Shown piece by piece: positions 7,385 through 18,460 of a stretch of DNA of 22,226 nt. A program made the translations under genes and the position numbers. Every line of letters begins with the position of its first letter. Position 1 is the stretch's first letter. The notes below the pieces were generated by a model. It did no database searches, was not told where the DNA came from, and was given only the letters and a program-made list of their open reading frames with translations. The stretch is from CAZCPB01 sp964500365. GTDB taxonomy: Bacteria; Planctomycetota; Phycisphaerae; Phycisphaerales; UBA1924. The stretch covers positions 1-22,226 of the forward strand of contig CAZCPB010000034.1 of assembly GCA_964500365.1 (NCBI GenBank), given 5' to 3'.

Positions 7385-8074
7385 TCAGGGCTTTGGATGG
7401 AGTTCGCGCCACTTGACGACCGCCTCGGGCGGGCGCGGGTACAAGGGGAGCAGGTCCACAGGGTCGATCGACGTTGCCGCGGCCGCGCACTCGAGGCACG
7501 CCGCGGGGTCGAACCGGGGCTCGCGGACCGCGATGCCCAGCGCATCGGCGCGTTCGCGGATCGACTGAGGCAGGAAACGGTCGGCGACGAGCAGACCGAC
7601 GCCGAGAGACTCAAGATCACCCGCGCCGGCGAGGCGGCCCGGGCCTTCGGGCTTGTCGGGCGCGACGAAGCGGGTCACGAACACTGTCTGGCCTTTGGAT
7701 GACAGGGCGACGGCGAACGGGCCGCCGTGCTCGACCCGCCGAGCGACGACTTCGGCGGACGGAACGCCCACGCATGCCGCGCCGGTGACTTCGCAGATCA
7801 TCTTCGCCGCGGCGACCGCCATGCGCAGCGACGTGAAGCCGCCGGGCCCGATCGACACGCCGACACGCGCGATGTCGCCCGGCGTCAGGCCCAGGCGACG
7901 GAAGAGCCGGTCGATCGCGGGAAGAAGATCGTCGTCGTGCCTTCGGTCGGAGGAGATCGGCTCGGCGTCGAGATGAGTGATCGCGCTACCGGTGCCCAGC
8001 CGTCCCGCGGCGACACCGGCGCCGGCCTCGGCGGAGGGGTTACTGATTTCTATCGCCAGGCAAACGTCGGGCAC
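7385..8074 (-). CDS. tsaB: tRNA threonylcarbamoyladenosine biosynthesis protein TsaB
   Basis: A 229-aa protein of the TsaB/YeaZ family, an ASKHA-fold partner of TsaD in making the universal t6A37 modification of ANN-decoding tRNAs. Diagnostic features are the opening LAIEISNPSAEAG strand, the GPGGFTSLRMAVAAAK motif (76-91; relatives have GPGSFTGLR) and the C-terminal LLPLYPRPPEAVVKW, which matches the family's closing Tyr-x-Arg segment. Start is GTG without a visible SD. The gene begins only 8 bp after the kdpE stop on the same strand and is therefore probably reached by the kdp transcript, an odd place for a housekeeping gene. It converges on the membrane-protein gene with a 10-bp gap. Confidence 0.9.
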   Translation of the reverse strand: MPDVCLAIEISNPSAEAGAGVAAGRLGTGSAITHLDAEPISSDRRHDDDLLPAIDRLFRRLGLTPGDIARVGVSIGPGGFTSLRMAVAAAKMICEVTGAACVGVPSAEVVARRVEHGGPFAVALSSKGQTVFVTRFVAPDKPEGPGRLAGAGDLESLGVGLLVADRFLPQSIRERADALGIAVREPRFDPAACLECAAAATSIDPVDLLPLYPRPPEAVVKWRELHPKP

Positions 8075-8082
8075 GGGTGACG

Positions 8083-8861
<779 letters not shown>

Positions 8862-8865
<4 letters not shown>

Positions 8866-11615
8866 GCGGCGGCCTCCGAAGCTTCGGCGGGCACGACGGG
8901 CTGGGGACGATCGATCGGGAGCGAGAAATAAAAGGCGACGCCGCGGGGCGTGTTGGGCTCGGCCCACACGCGTCCCCCGTGGGCCTTGACGATGCCTTCG
9001 CAGATGGTGAGCCCGAGCCCGACACCGCTGCGCGTTCCGGTGGGGCGCGCCGCCCGCCCGCGGTAGAAGCGAAGGAAGACCTTGGCGCGCTCGTCGTCGG
9101 CGAGCCCGGGGCCCTGGTCGGCGACCTTGACGATCACGTTCGCGTCGGTCGTCCAGGCGGAGATTTCGATGGGGGTGCCCTCGGGCGTGTACCGCAGCGC
9201 GTTGTCGACGAGGTTGTGGATCACCTGGGGGATCATCGCGTTGTCCACGCGGACCAGCGGCAGGTCGGCGGGGAGGAGGACCGTGAAGGGCCGCGCGCGG
9301 AGCGCCTCGCGGTGCCGAGCAAGGCCAGCGCCCACGGCCTCCTCGACGCTCGTCCATTCGCGGCGCAGCTCGACGCCGCCGGACTCCAGGCGCGTGGCGA
9401 AGACCAGGTTGGCGATCAGGTCGTTCAGGCGCTCGGCCTCGCGGACGATGCTCTCGGTCAGCGCGTCGCGCGTTGATTCGTCGAGCGGACCGCCCGAGCG
9501 CAGCGCGGTGGCGGCGCCGGCGATGGAGGCCAGGGGCGTGCGCAGGTCGTGCGAAACGCTGCTGAGCAGCGCGCTGCGCAGCCGCTCGGACTCAGCCTCG
9601 AACCGGGCGGCCTGCTGGCCCTCCATGAGCGCGACGCGCTCGAGGGCCAGGGCGATCTGGTTGGCGAACGTGTCGAGCAGGAGCCGCTGGGTCGTGGCGC
9701 TCAAGGCCTCGGGGGCGCGGGGGCGCAGGGCGAGCACCGCGAGCCTGCCCTGCGACGACGAGATCGGCCGGTAGTACCCCTTCGAGGCCGGCAGCGCGCG
9801 CGTCCCCACCCCGGCGGCGGCCGTGTGGTCGAACGCCCAGCGGGCGACGCCGAACTCGCGCTCGTCGAGCCAGTCGGGCGACCCCGCGCTGGCCGCCGTC
9901 TCGAGCCCGCCGGGCCGGTCCGACGGGGCCACGACCAGCAGCGCGGCATCGGCGTCGAAGGTGTCGTGCACGTGGCGCACCGCGACCGTCGCGACCTCGC
10001 GCCGGTCCCGGGCCGCCGCCAGTTCGCGCGACATCGCGTAGAGCAGTGACGTGCGGCGCTCGCGCTGGCGGGCCGTGTCGGCCAGGTCCCTCAGGCGCGT
10101 CGTGAGGTTCGCGATGAGGAGCCCCACCGCCAGCATCACCACGAACGTGAGCAGGTACTGCACGTCCGATACGGCAAAGGTCAGCCGCGGCGGCACGAAG
10201 AAGAAGTCGAAGGCGGCGACGCCCACCACCGCCGCGACCACCGACGGCCCCCGGCCCAGCCACACCGCCGCGACCACGACGCCCGCCAGGTACAGCATGG
10301 CGATGTTGGCCAGGTCCAGCTTGCGGAACGCGCCCTCCGCCATGAGCGTGCACCCCAGCACCACCGCCAGTGACGCCGCGTACTGCACGGCGCCCGACCG
10401 GCGCCGCAGGGCGACAACGCCCGTCGGGCCCTCGTCGCGCTCGCCGCCCGCGTCCGCGTCCCCGCGGATCACGTCGATCTCGATGTCCCCGCTCAGGCGG
10501 ATGAGGTTGTTGACGAACGAGCCGAGGACCAGCTCGCCAAGACGCGACTGGCCCGTCTTTCCCACCACGATCTTGCTCACGTTGCGCGCCCGCGCGAGCG
10601 CCACCAGCTCCGCCGCGGCACTGGTCCCGCTGATGGTCGCCGTCTCCGCGCCCAGGCTCTCGGCCAGGCGCAGCGTCTGGACGACACGCTCGCGGTCCGC
10701 CTGCGAGAGTCGCGCGGAGCGCGGCGTCTCGACGTACACGGCGAGCAGGTCGGCGTGCAGGCCCGCGGCCATGCGCTTGGCGGCCCGGACGACCTTGCCG
10801 GAGGAGGGGCTCGGGCTGACCGCGACCATGATGCGCTCGGCGGCCGGCCAGATCGCGCGGATGCCCTTGCCGCGCTTGTACTCCTGCATCTGCCGGTCCA
10901 CCCACGCGGCGGTGCGGCGAAGGGCCAGCTCGCGCAGGGCCGTGAGGTTCCCCTTGCGGAAGAACGACTCGGTCGCCGCGTGGATGCTCTCGGGCACGTA
11001 CACCCGCCCCGCCCGCAGCCGTTCGAGCAGGACCTCCGGCGGCAGGTCCACCAGTTCGATCTCGTCGGCCTCGTCGATTACCGAATCGGGCACCGTCTCG
11101 CGCACCTGCACGCCGGTGATCTGCGCGACGACGTCGTTGAGGCTCTCGATGTGCTGGACGTTCAGCGTGGTGTAGACGCCGATCCCGGCCTTCAGGAGTT
11201 CCTGCACGTCCTGCCAGCGCTTCTCGAACCGCGAGCCGGGCGCGTTGGTGTGGGCCAGTTCGTCAAGGACGATGATCTCGGGCCTGCGTGCAAGCGCCGC
11301 GTCGAGGTCGAACTCCCGGAGCACGACGGGCGATGACGCCCCGTCCGGGCCGCGGTACTCGATCGGCTTGCGGGCCAGGATGTCCAGGCCCAGGAGCATC
11401 TGCTCGGTCTCGGTGCGCCCGTGGGTCTCGACCAGGCCGATGACGATGTCCACGCCGTCGCGCGCGAGCCGCTGCACGGCCTCGAGCATCGTGTACGTCT
11501 TCCCCACTCCCGGCGCGGCACCGAAGTAGATCTTGAGCCGCCCGCGCCCGCGACGCCGCTCCTCGCGCTGGGCGCTTGCGAGCAGCGCGGCTGGGTCGGG
11601 GCGGCGGTCCGGCAT
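8862..11615 (-). CDS. kdpD: Osmosensitive K+ channel histidine kinase KdpD
   Basis: A full-length 917-aa sensor kinase. Domains in order: KdpD N-terminal domain (about 26-235) with Walker A GAAPGVGKT (32-40) and Walker B-like IIVLDEL (114-120); Usp-like domain (about 260-385); four transmembrane helices (about 411-505, DUF4118 type); GAF-like region (about 525-660); HisKA dimerisation helix with phospho-acceptor His689 in SVSHDLRTPLAS; and a HATPase domain with N box NLVDNALRY (801-809), G1 DQGPG (833-837) and G2 GVGLGLT (864-870). All residues needed for autophosphorylation are present. It senses low K+/turgor and controls kdpFABC through KdpE. A GGGAG lies only 2 bp before the ATG, too close to be a good SD. 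The kdpC stop is 33 bp upstream. Confidence 0.95.
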
Positions 11616-11648
11616 GGCTCCCGCGATTGTACGATTGGTGCGAGTCGC

Positions 11649-12263
11649 TTACCGAGCCTGAGCGTCGAGCGCCAGGTTGAGTTCGAGCACGTTGACCACC
11701 GGCTCGCCCAGCAAACCAAGCTGACGGCCCCGCGTGTGCTTCTCGACCAGCGCGCGCACCGCGTCTTCCGACAGCCCGCGTGCCTTGGCGACGCGACCGA
11801 CCTGGTACGCCGCGGCAGCGGGCGAAATGTGCGGGTCCAGCCCGCTTCCCGAGGCCGTCACCAGGTCCACCGGGACCGACCGATCCGCCGGCCGCTGATA
11901 CCCCGCCGCGGCGTCCGCGGCCTCGAGCGCTTCGAGGCGCGCCCGGGCGTTCGCGAGCAGTGCCGGGTTGGACGGGCCGAGGTTTGACCCCGACGAGCCG
12001 GTCGCCTTGTCGCCGTTGAACGACGTGTAGGGCACGGGCCCCGTCGCCGAGAGCCGCCCCCAGAAGTACCTGGCGTCTCCGCTGAAGTCCTGTCCGATCA
12101 ACGACGACCCCACGGCCCTGCCGTCCTCGGTGATGATCGAACCGTTCGCGTTATCGGCGAACGCGCCCTGCGCGATCCCCGTCACCAGCAGCGGGTACAG
12201 GACGCCCGTGACGATGCTGAGCAGCACGAACACGACGATGGCGGGCCTGAGTTGAGCGGTCAT
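11649..12263 (-). CDS. kdpC: K+-transporting ATPase subunit C, KdpC
   Basis: A 204-aa subunit of the KdpFABC pump with one N-terminal membrane anchor (about 8-32) and a periplasmic domain. Family hallmarks visible are ADNANGSII, LIGQDFSGDARYFWGRLSAT, SGSNLGPSNPAL and SGSGLDPHISPAAA. KdpC stabilises the complex and is thought to help ATP use by KdpB. The ATG at 12263 has a good SD (gaaggga, about 9 bp spacing). A 32-bp gap separates it from kdpB. It is slightly longer than E. coli KdpC (190 aa) and appears intact. Confidence 0.95.
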   Translation of the reverse strand: MTAQLRPAIVVFVLLSIVTGVLYPLLVTGIAQGAFADNANGSIITEDGRAVGSSLIGQDFSGDARYFWGRLSATGPVPYTSFNGDKATGSSGSNLGPSNPALLANARARLEALEAADAAAGYQRPADRSVPVDLVTASGSGLDPHISPAAAAYQVGRVAKARGLSEDAVRALVEKHTRGRQLGLLGEPVVNVLELNLALDAQAR

Positions 12264-12295
12264 GGTCGGGTCCCTTCCCGGTGCGGCGGCGAGAG

Positions 12296-14390
<2,095 letters not shown>

Positions 14391-14394
14391 GACG

Positions 14395-16206
14395 TTACGG
14401 CGCTCCATTGGTGACCTGGAAGTGCTCGACGATCGGCCCGAGCGCGAGCGCGGGCACGAACGTCAGGGCACCGACGATCACGACGACGGCGATGAGCCAG
14501 CCGATGAACACCGGCGTGTGCGTGGGGAGCGTGCCCGCGGTCACGGGCACCGCCTTCTTGGCCGCCAGCGCCCCCGCGGCGGCAAGAACGACGATGATGA
14601 TCCAGTAGCGCGCGAGGAACATGCACAGGCCGAGCATGGTGTTGTTGAAGGGGTTGTTGGCCCCGTAGCCCGCGAAGGCCGAGCCGTTGTTGTTCGACGC
14701 CGACGAGTACGCGTACAGGATCTCGCTGAACCCGTGCGCGCCGGGGTTGGGGACGTTGGCGGCGTTGCTCGGCCACAGCGCGCCTATCGCGGTGCCGATG
14801 AGAACCAGCGCGTTGGGCACGAGCACCGCGATCGCGGCCATCTTCATCTCGAAGGGCTCGATCTTCTTGCCCAGATACTCCGGCGTGCGCCCGACCATGA
14901 GCCCCGCGATGAACACGGCGACGATGACGAACATGAGCATCCCGTAGAGCCCGGAGCCCACGCCGCCGAAGATCACCTCGCCCAGCTGCATCAGCCACAT
15001 CGGGACAAGGCCGCCCAGGGGTGTGTACGAGTCGTGCATCGAGTTGACCGAGCCGTTGCTCGCGGCGGTGGTCGCCGTCGCCCACAGCGCGGAGTTGGCG
15101 ATACCGAACCGCGCTTCCTTGCCCTCCATGTTCCCGCCGGGTTGTCCTTCGCTTGCGCCCTGATCAACGCCCAGCGAAGTCAGGAGCGGATTCCCCCGCT
15201 GCTCCGACGCGTAGCACACCCCCAGCAGGACGACGAATATCGCCGCCATCGCCGCCAGCACCGCCCAGCCCTGGCGCCGGTCCCCCACCATCTCGCCGAA
15301 CGTCCAGCACAACGCCGCGCCGATCAGCAGGATCGCGAGCATCTCAAAGAAGTTCGACAGCGGGGTCGGGTTCTCGAACGGGTGCGACGAGTTGACGTTG
15401 AAGAACCCGCCGCCGTTGGTGCCCAGTTGCTTGATCGCGATCTGCGATGCCGCGGGGCCCAGGGGCAGGACCTGCTCGGTGACCTGCACGGGCCTGGTTA
15501 CCGGCGTGCCGCCCGCGCCCGTCACGGCGTTGCCCGCATCGTCCTTCACCGGCTCGTCGTACGTGAGAGGCTGCGTGAGCGTGACGGCCTGGCAGGGCTT
15601 GAAGGTCTGCACCACCCCCTGGCTGACCTGGATCGTCGCGAGGACAATCGAGAGCGGCAGCAGGATGTACAGCGTGCTGCGGGTGAGATCGACCCAGAAG
15701 TTGCCGATCGTGGCGCTCGACCGGCGCGCCAGGCCGCGGATGAGCGCGACCAGCACCGCCATGCCCGTCGCGGCCGAGACGAAGTTCTGCACCCCCAGGC
15801 CGAGCATCTGCGTGAGGTACGACATGGTCGTCTCGCCGCCGTAGCCCTGCCAGTTGGTGTTGGTCGCGAAGGACACCGCCGTGTTGAACGACGAGTCGGC
15901 GGTGACGGCGCCCAGGCCCTGCGGGTTCAGGGGCAGCGAGCCCTGCAGCCGCTGGAGCGCGTAGAGCGCGAGAAAGCCCAGCGCGTTGAAGATCATCACC
16001 GCCGCGGCATAGGTCTTCCAGCCCATCTCTAGTTCGGCCCTGACCCCGGCGAGCCGGTAGATGAAGCGCTCGACCGGCCGCAGCACGCGGTCAAGCCCGC
16101 ACGGTTTGCCCTGGTAGACGCGAGCCATGAACCAACCGAGCGGCTTGGTCAGCGCGATCAGCACCGCGAGGTAGAGCACCAGTTGAAGGACCGCGCTGAC
16201 GGTCAT
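14395..16206 (-). CDS. kdpA: K+-transporting ATPase subunit A, KdpA
   Basis: A 603-aa integral membrane subunit related to K+ channels; it carries the selectivity filter of KdpFABC. The four pore-loop-like regions are visible: TNTNWQGYGGE, LGTNGGGFFNVNSSHPFENPT, TTAASNGSVNSMHD and the GYGANNPFNN stretch. About ten hydrophobic segments are spread along the protein. It is longer than E. coli KdpA (557 aa), with extra sequence in an extracytoplasmic loop before the second filter. The ATG at 16206 was chosen because it overlaps the kdpF stop (ATGA) and has ggag about 8 bp upstream; an ATG-proximal extension upstream would lie within kdpF. The kdpB start follows 4 bp after its stop. Confidence 0.95.
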   Translation of the reverse strand: MTVSAVLQLVLYLAVLIALTKPLGWFMARVYQGKPCGLDRVLRPVERFIYRLAGVRAELEMGWKTYAAAVMIFNALGFLALYALQRLQGSLPLNPQGLGAVTADSSFNTAVSFATNTNWQGYGGETTMSYLTQMLGLGVQNFVSAATGMAVLVALIRGLARRSSATIGNFWVDLTRSTLYILLPLSIVLATIQVSQGVVQTFKPCQAVTLTQPLTYDEPVKDDAGNAVTGAGGTPVTRPVQVTEQVLPLGPAASQIAIKQLGTNGGGFFNVNSSHPFENPTPLSNFFEMLAILLIGAALCWTFGEMVGDRRQGWAVLAAMAAIFVVLLGVCYASEQRGNPLLTSLGVDQGASEGQPGGNMEGKEARFGIANSALWATATTAASNGSVNSMHDSYTPLGGLVPMWLMQLGEVIFGGVGSGLYGMLMFVIVAVFIAGLMVGRTPEYLGKKIEPFEMKMAAIAVLVPNALVLIGTAIGALWPSNAANVPNPGAHGFSEILYAYSSASNNNGSAFAGYGANNPFNNTMLGLCMFLARYWIIIVVLAAAGALAAKKAVPVTAGTLPTHTPVFIGWLIAVVVIVGALTFVPALALGPIVEHFQVTNGAP

Positions 16207-16295
16207 TGGAACCACTCCGGCTTGAGGAGCGCGCACAGCAGGTAGACGAGGAGCCCGAGGGCGACGATGCCGCCGAGGACATAGATCCAGGTCAT
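16203..16295 (-). CDS. kdpF: K+-transporting ATPase subunit F, KdpF
   Basis: A 30-aa single-helix membrane peptide. It translates as Met-Thr-Trp-Ile-Tyr, then a GGIVALGLLVYLLCALL helix, ending KPEWFQ. The N-terminal aromatic pair, Leu-rich helix and final Lys-Pro-Glu-x-Phe are typical of KdpF, which binds KdpA and stabilises the pump. SD ggag lies about 8 bp upstream. Its TGA overlaps the kdpA ATG, and its ATG overlaps the stop of the 37-aa ORF upstream, so the three are tightly coupled. It is short enough to be missed by automatic annotation. Confidence 0.9.
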   Translation of the reverse strand: MTWIYVLGGIVALGLLVYLLCALLKPEWFQ

Positions 16296-16405
16296 GGCTT
16301 GCTCTCCGTGATTTCCGCCGGCATCAGCCGGTCGCAGAGTGCGCCCAGTCCCCAGGTCGCCGCGCAACAGGCGATGAACACCGCGAGATAGATCAGATCG
16401 TTCAT
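16292..16405 (-). CDS. 37-aa single-helix membrane peptide, first gene of the kdp operon
   Basis: A micro-ORF of 37 codons starting ATG at 16405 with a good SD (acggag, 7 bp spacing). Its stop shares bases with the kdpF start (CCATGA). The product begins MNDLIYLAVFIACCAATWG, one probable membrane helix (about 4-25), followed by a polar tail CDRLMPAEITESKP. The codon use looks like real coding sequence and the SD is as good as those of its neighbours. Small helix peptides ahead of kdpF occur in other kdp operons and are usually unnamed. Its role could be an extra pump subunit, a sensor partner for KdpD, or only a translation-coupling leader; sequence does not decide. Confidence 0.72.
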   Translation of the reverse strand: MNDLIYLAVFIACCAATWGLGALCDRLMPAEITESKP

Positions 16406-16865
16406 GTCCAGACTCCGTGAGGATGAGTGTCTGTGGCCGATCGGCAAACGGCGATCAACGCGGCATCAAAACACGTCGCGCCCTCATAAAGAACTCATAA
16501 GGGCTGGCATTTCCCAATATGGAACTTGTCGCCTCGCACACGTTCCACGAGGAAACATCCCCGGTCCGAGGAACGCTCCTACGGCCTTCCGTCACGGCAG
16601 TACGGGAAGTTTCCCCCTGGCGTACGAGGAGCCGGTGCGCCACGGTCTCCGCAAGAGGATCGCCATGCCAAGCAAAGTACCCGTTCCACCGCCGCCGCGC
16701 GACGAACCCCCCGCGCCGAGAGACGCTTCTTTATGCCTTGCTTGCGCCCCGGGGCTGTTTTTTGATTGCGCATTGAGCGACAGCCCGGCGGTTCCTTGCG
16801 ATGCTTCGGTTGCCCGCGGTCAAGACGTGAGAGGGCCTCACCCCCGCGGCCAACGGAGCACAGCC
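16406..16865. other. Divergent intergenic region between kdp and the barrel gene
   Basis: Apart from the tandem repeat, this 460-bp stretch shows little. Candidate reading frames across it are Arg/Pro-rich with no recognisable protein. A T6 run (16758-16763) follows a short GC palindrome (gccccggggc), which could be a weak terminator or attenuator in the leader of the rightward gene, but the stem is only 3-4 bp once a loop is allowed. No riboswitch or tRNA was recognised. Confidence 0.5.
16483..16500 (-). promoter_or_regulatory. Candidate KdpE operator (tandem direct repeat)
   Basis: On the minus strand the sequence reads TTATGAG, four bases, TTATGAG: two identical 7-bp units with an 11-bp period, one helical turn. 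OmpR/PhoB-class regulators such as KdpE bind head-to-tail repeats of this spacing just upstream of the -35 region. The site lies 78-95 bp upstream of the first kdp start and is AT-rich in GC-rich surroundings. No convincing -35/-10 pair was recognised downstream, so the promoter itself is not called. Confidence 0.4.
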
Positions 16866-17891
16866 GTGAACAGCGCGTGGACCACTTTCCTGACCTCCCT
16901 GGCGATCCCCGCCGCCGTGCTCGCCGAGATCAACCTCGTGCGCGCGCTCCTGCGCGAACGGCGTGCATCACGCACCGCCGTGTCGGGAAGCGCATCGGCG
17001 CGCTCTGGATTCAAGGATGCACGCACGTTCTGGCCCGCGGTCGCCGCGGCCGGCGCTGCGCTCGCGCCATCGGGGGCTCTGGCGGAAGAGCCGGGCTCGA
17101 TCGACAGGTACCTGCCCTCCGCGATGTTCTCGCTGGGCGCGCAACCTTCGGAACCCCCGGTCGCGGAGAAGCCGCTCGTCATCTCCACCAACCGGCCCAC
17201 CTTCAACGACACCGCGGGCATCGTGCCCATCGGTCACTTCCAGCTCGAAACCGGCTACACCTTCACCTATCGCGACCGCGACGGCGTCGAGACGCAGACG
17301 CACAACGCCCCCGAGATCCTCGCCCGGCTCCCGATCCTTGAAGACCGCCTGGAAATCCAGCTCGGCACTTCGGGCTACGTCTGGACCAGCAGCGACGACG
17401 GCACCGGCTCGGTCTCCAACGAAGGCTTCAGCGACATGACCATCGGTCTGCGCCTGAAGGTCCTCGACGAGGACGGCTGGGTGCCCCGCCTGGCCGTGCA
17501 GGCCGTAACGACCACCTCGCTGGGCAGCGACGGCATCAGCAACCAGGACGTGGAGCCGGTCTTCAAGCTGATCTGGTCGTACACGCTCAAGGACGGGTGG
17601 GGCGTCTACGGCAACCTCGGCGTCGGGTACCTCTCGACGTCCGGCGAACGCTTCATCCAGGGCCAGGGCGGCGTGTGCGTGTCGTACACGATCAACGACA
17701 AGTGGTCGCTCTTCGGTGAGTATTACCTCTTCGGTCCCAACGCCAAGGGGACCGACGCCGCCCACTACACCGACATCGGGGCCGCGTACCTGATCACGCC
17801 GCGGATCCAGCTCGACGCCCGAATCGGCGCGGGGCTGAACGACGAGGCGAACAACTTCTTCGCGGGTGCTGGCATCAGCTTCCTCTTCTGA
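16866..17891 (+). CDS. Outer-membrane transporter-like beta-barrel (MetA_deg type)
   Basis: A 341-aa exported protein. The mature part opens with a STNRPTFNDTAGIVPIGHFQLETGYTF-like segment (written here only as the key pattern NRP...F...G..P.GH.QLE.GYT), characteristic of the 'Putative MetA-pathway of phenol degradation' transporter family. Alternating amphipathic strands follow, and the end is a terminal Phe (ISFLF), as barrels assembled by BamA have. The signal region is unusual: the GTG at 16866 has a clear SD (cggag, 7 bp spacing), but the most signal-like stretch (FWPAVAAAGAALAPSGALA, cleavage after Ala73) comes 55 residues later, after another hydrophobic segment at about 8-25. An internal GTG near 16978 would give a normal signal peptide but has no SD. 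Substrate unknown. It faces away from the kdp operon. Confidence 0.75.
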   Translation: MNSAWTTFLTSLAIPAAVLAEINLVRALLRERRASRTAVSGSASARSGFKDARTFWPAVAAAGAALAPSGALAEEPGSIDRYLPSAMFSLGAQPSEPPVAEKPLVISTNRPTFNDTAGIVPIGHFQLETGYTFTYRDRDGVETQTHNAPEILARLPILEDRLEIQLGTSGYVWTSSDDGTGSVSNEGFSDMTIGLRLKVLDEDGWVPRLAVQAVTTTSLGSDGISNQDVEPVFKLIWSYTLKDGWGVYGNLGVGYLSTSGERFIQGQGGVCVSYTINDKWSLFGEYYLFGPNAKGTDAAHYTDIGAAYLITPRIQLDARIGAGLNDEANNFFAGAGISFLF

Positions 17892-17903
17892 CGACGGGCC
17901 TTT

Positions 17904-17934
17904 CCCGCAAATGCGGGCGGCGCGTTTCCGCGCC
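17904..17934. terminator. Two tandem hairpins between convergent genes
   Basis: Two perfect stem-loops sit side by side: cccgc-aaat-gcggg (17904-17917) and ggcgcg-tttc-cgcgcc (17919-17934). They lie between the stops of the barrel gene (17891) and arfB (17943), where a bidirectional terminator would be expected. Neither is followed by a T run on either strand, so intrinsic termination is possible but not typical. Confidence 0.5.
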
Positions 17935-17942
17935 CACGCGGC

Positions 17943-18398
17943 TCACTCCGCGCCCGGCCGCCGCCGGCGCGCCTTGATCTCGCCGCGCGTGCGCTTCTCG
18001 GTCAGCCGCCGCTCCCGGGCGCCGCGCGTGGGCCTGGTCGCGCGACGGACCTTGGGCCGGACCCGGGCGCGGACGATCATGGCGCGCAGCCGCTCGAGGC
18101 ACGCGTCGCGGTTGCGGCCCTGCGAGCGGTGCTCGTCGGCGGTGATGACGATCTCGCCCGCGCCGGTCAGGTGCGATCCGGCGATCGCGCCGAGGCGGTC
18201 GAGCGCTTCGGGGTGCAGGGGGATGTCGGCCAGCGCGACGCGGAGCTCGGCCTTGGTCGCGCGCTTGTTGACGTTCTGCCCGCCGGGGCCCGCGCTCGAG
18301 ACGAAGCTGAAGCGCACCGCGCCCGGCGCGATGCGCACGCCGGGCGCGAGCTCGAAGCCGCCGGGGGGTTCGCTCGGGATGGAACGCTCCACGTTCAC
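17943..18398 (-). CDS. arfB: Alternative ribosome-rescue factor ArfB (peptidyl-tRNA hydrolase)
   Basis: A 151-aa member of the ArfB/YaeJ class-I release-factor-like family. The catalytic GGQ lies at residues 39-41 in SSAGPGGQNVNK, the hallmark of this group, followed by KAELRVAL and ITADEHRSQGRNRDAC. The C-terminal tail is strongly basic, as needed to enter the empty mRNA channel of stalled ribosomes. It hydrolyses peptidyl-tRNA on non-stop complexes. It lacks the codon-recognition domain of RF1/RF2, consistent with its short length. The start is a GTG at 18398 with no SD; a GTG two codons later is equally possible. It is divergent from the barrel gene at 18461 and convergent with the one ending at 17891. 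Confidence 0.92.
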   Translation of the reverse strand: MNVERSIPSEPPGGFELAPGVRIAPGAVRFSFVSSAGPGGQNVNKRATKAELRVALADIPLHPEALDRLGAIAGSHLTGAGEIVITADEHRSQGRNRDACLERLRAMIVRARVRPKVRRATRPTRGARERRLTEKRTRGEIKARRRRPGAE

Positions 18399-18460
18399 GG
18401 GTGGATCATCGGCCGTCGCGTGGAGCGCGTCCAGCGGCCCGGCCCGCTACGCTGCGGCCC

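Noticed and set aside
8866..9357. An upstream extension of kdpE inside kdpD
   Set aside because: It is Arg-rich shadow sequence; the GTG at 8865 has a strong SD and begins the receiver domain.
16746..16763. Intrinsic terminator: GC palindrome followed by T6
   Set aside because: Allowing for a loop, the stem is only 3-4 bp, and it lies in a leader with no known upstream transcript to end. Kept only as a remark.
16404..16865. Protein-coding extension upstream of the barrel gene
   Set aside because: It would overlap the kdp promoter region and has no recognisable sequence; the SD before 16866 supports the later start.
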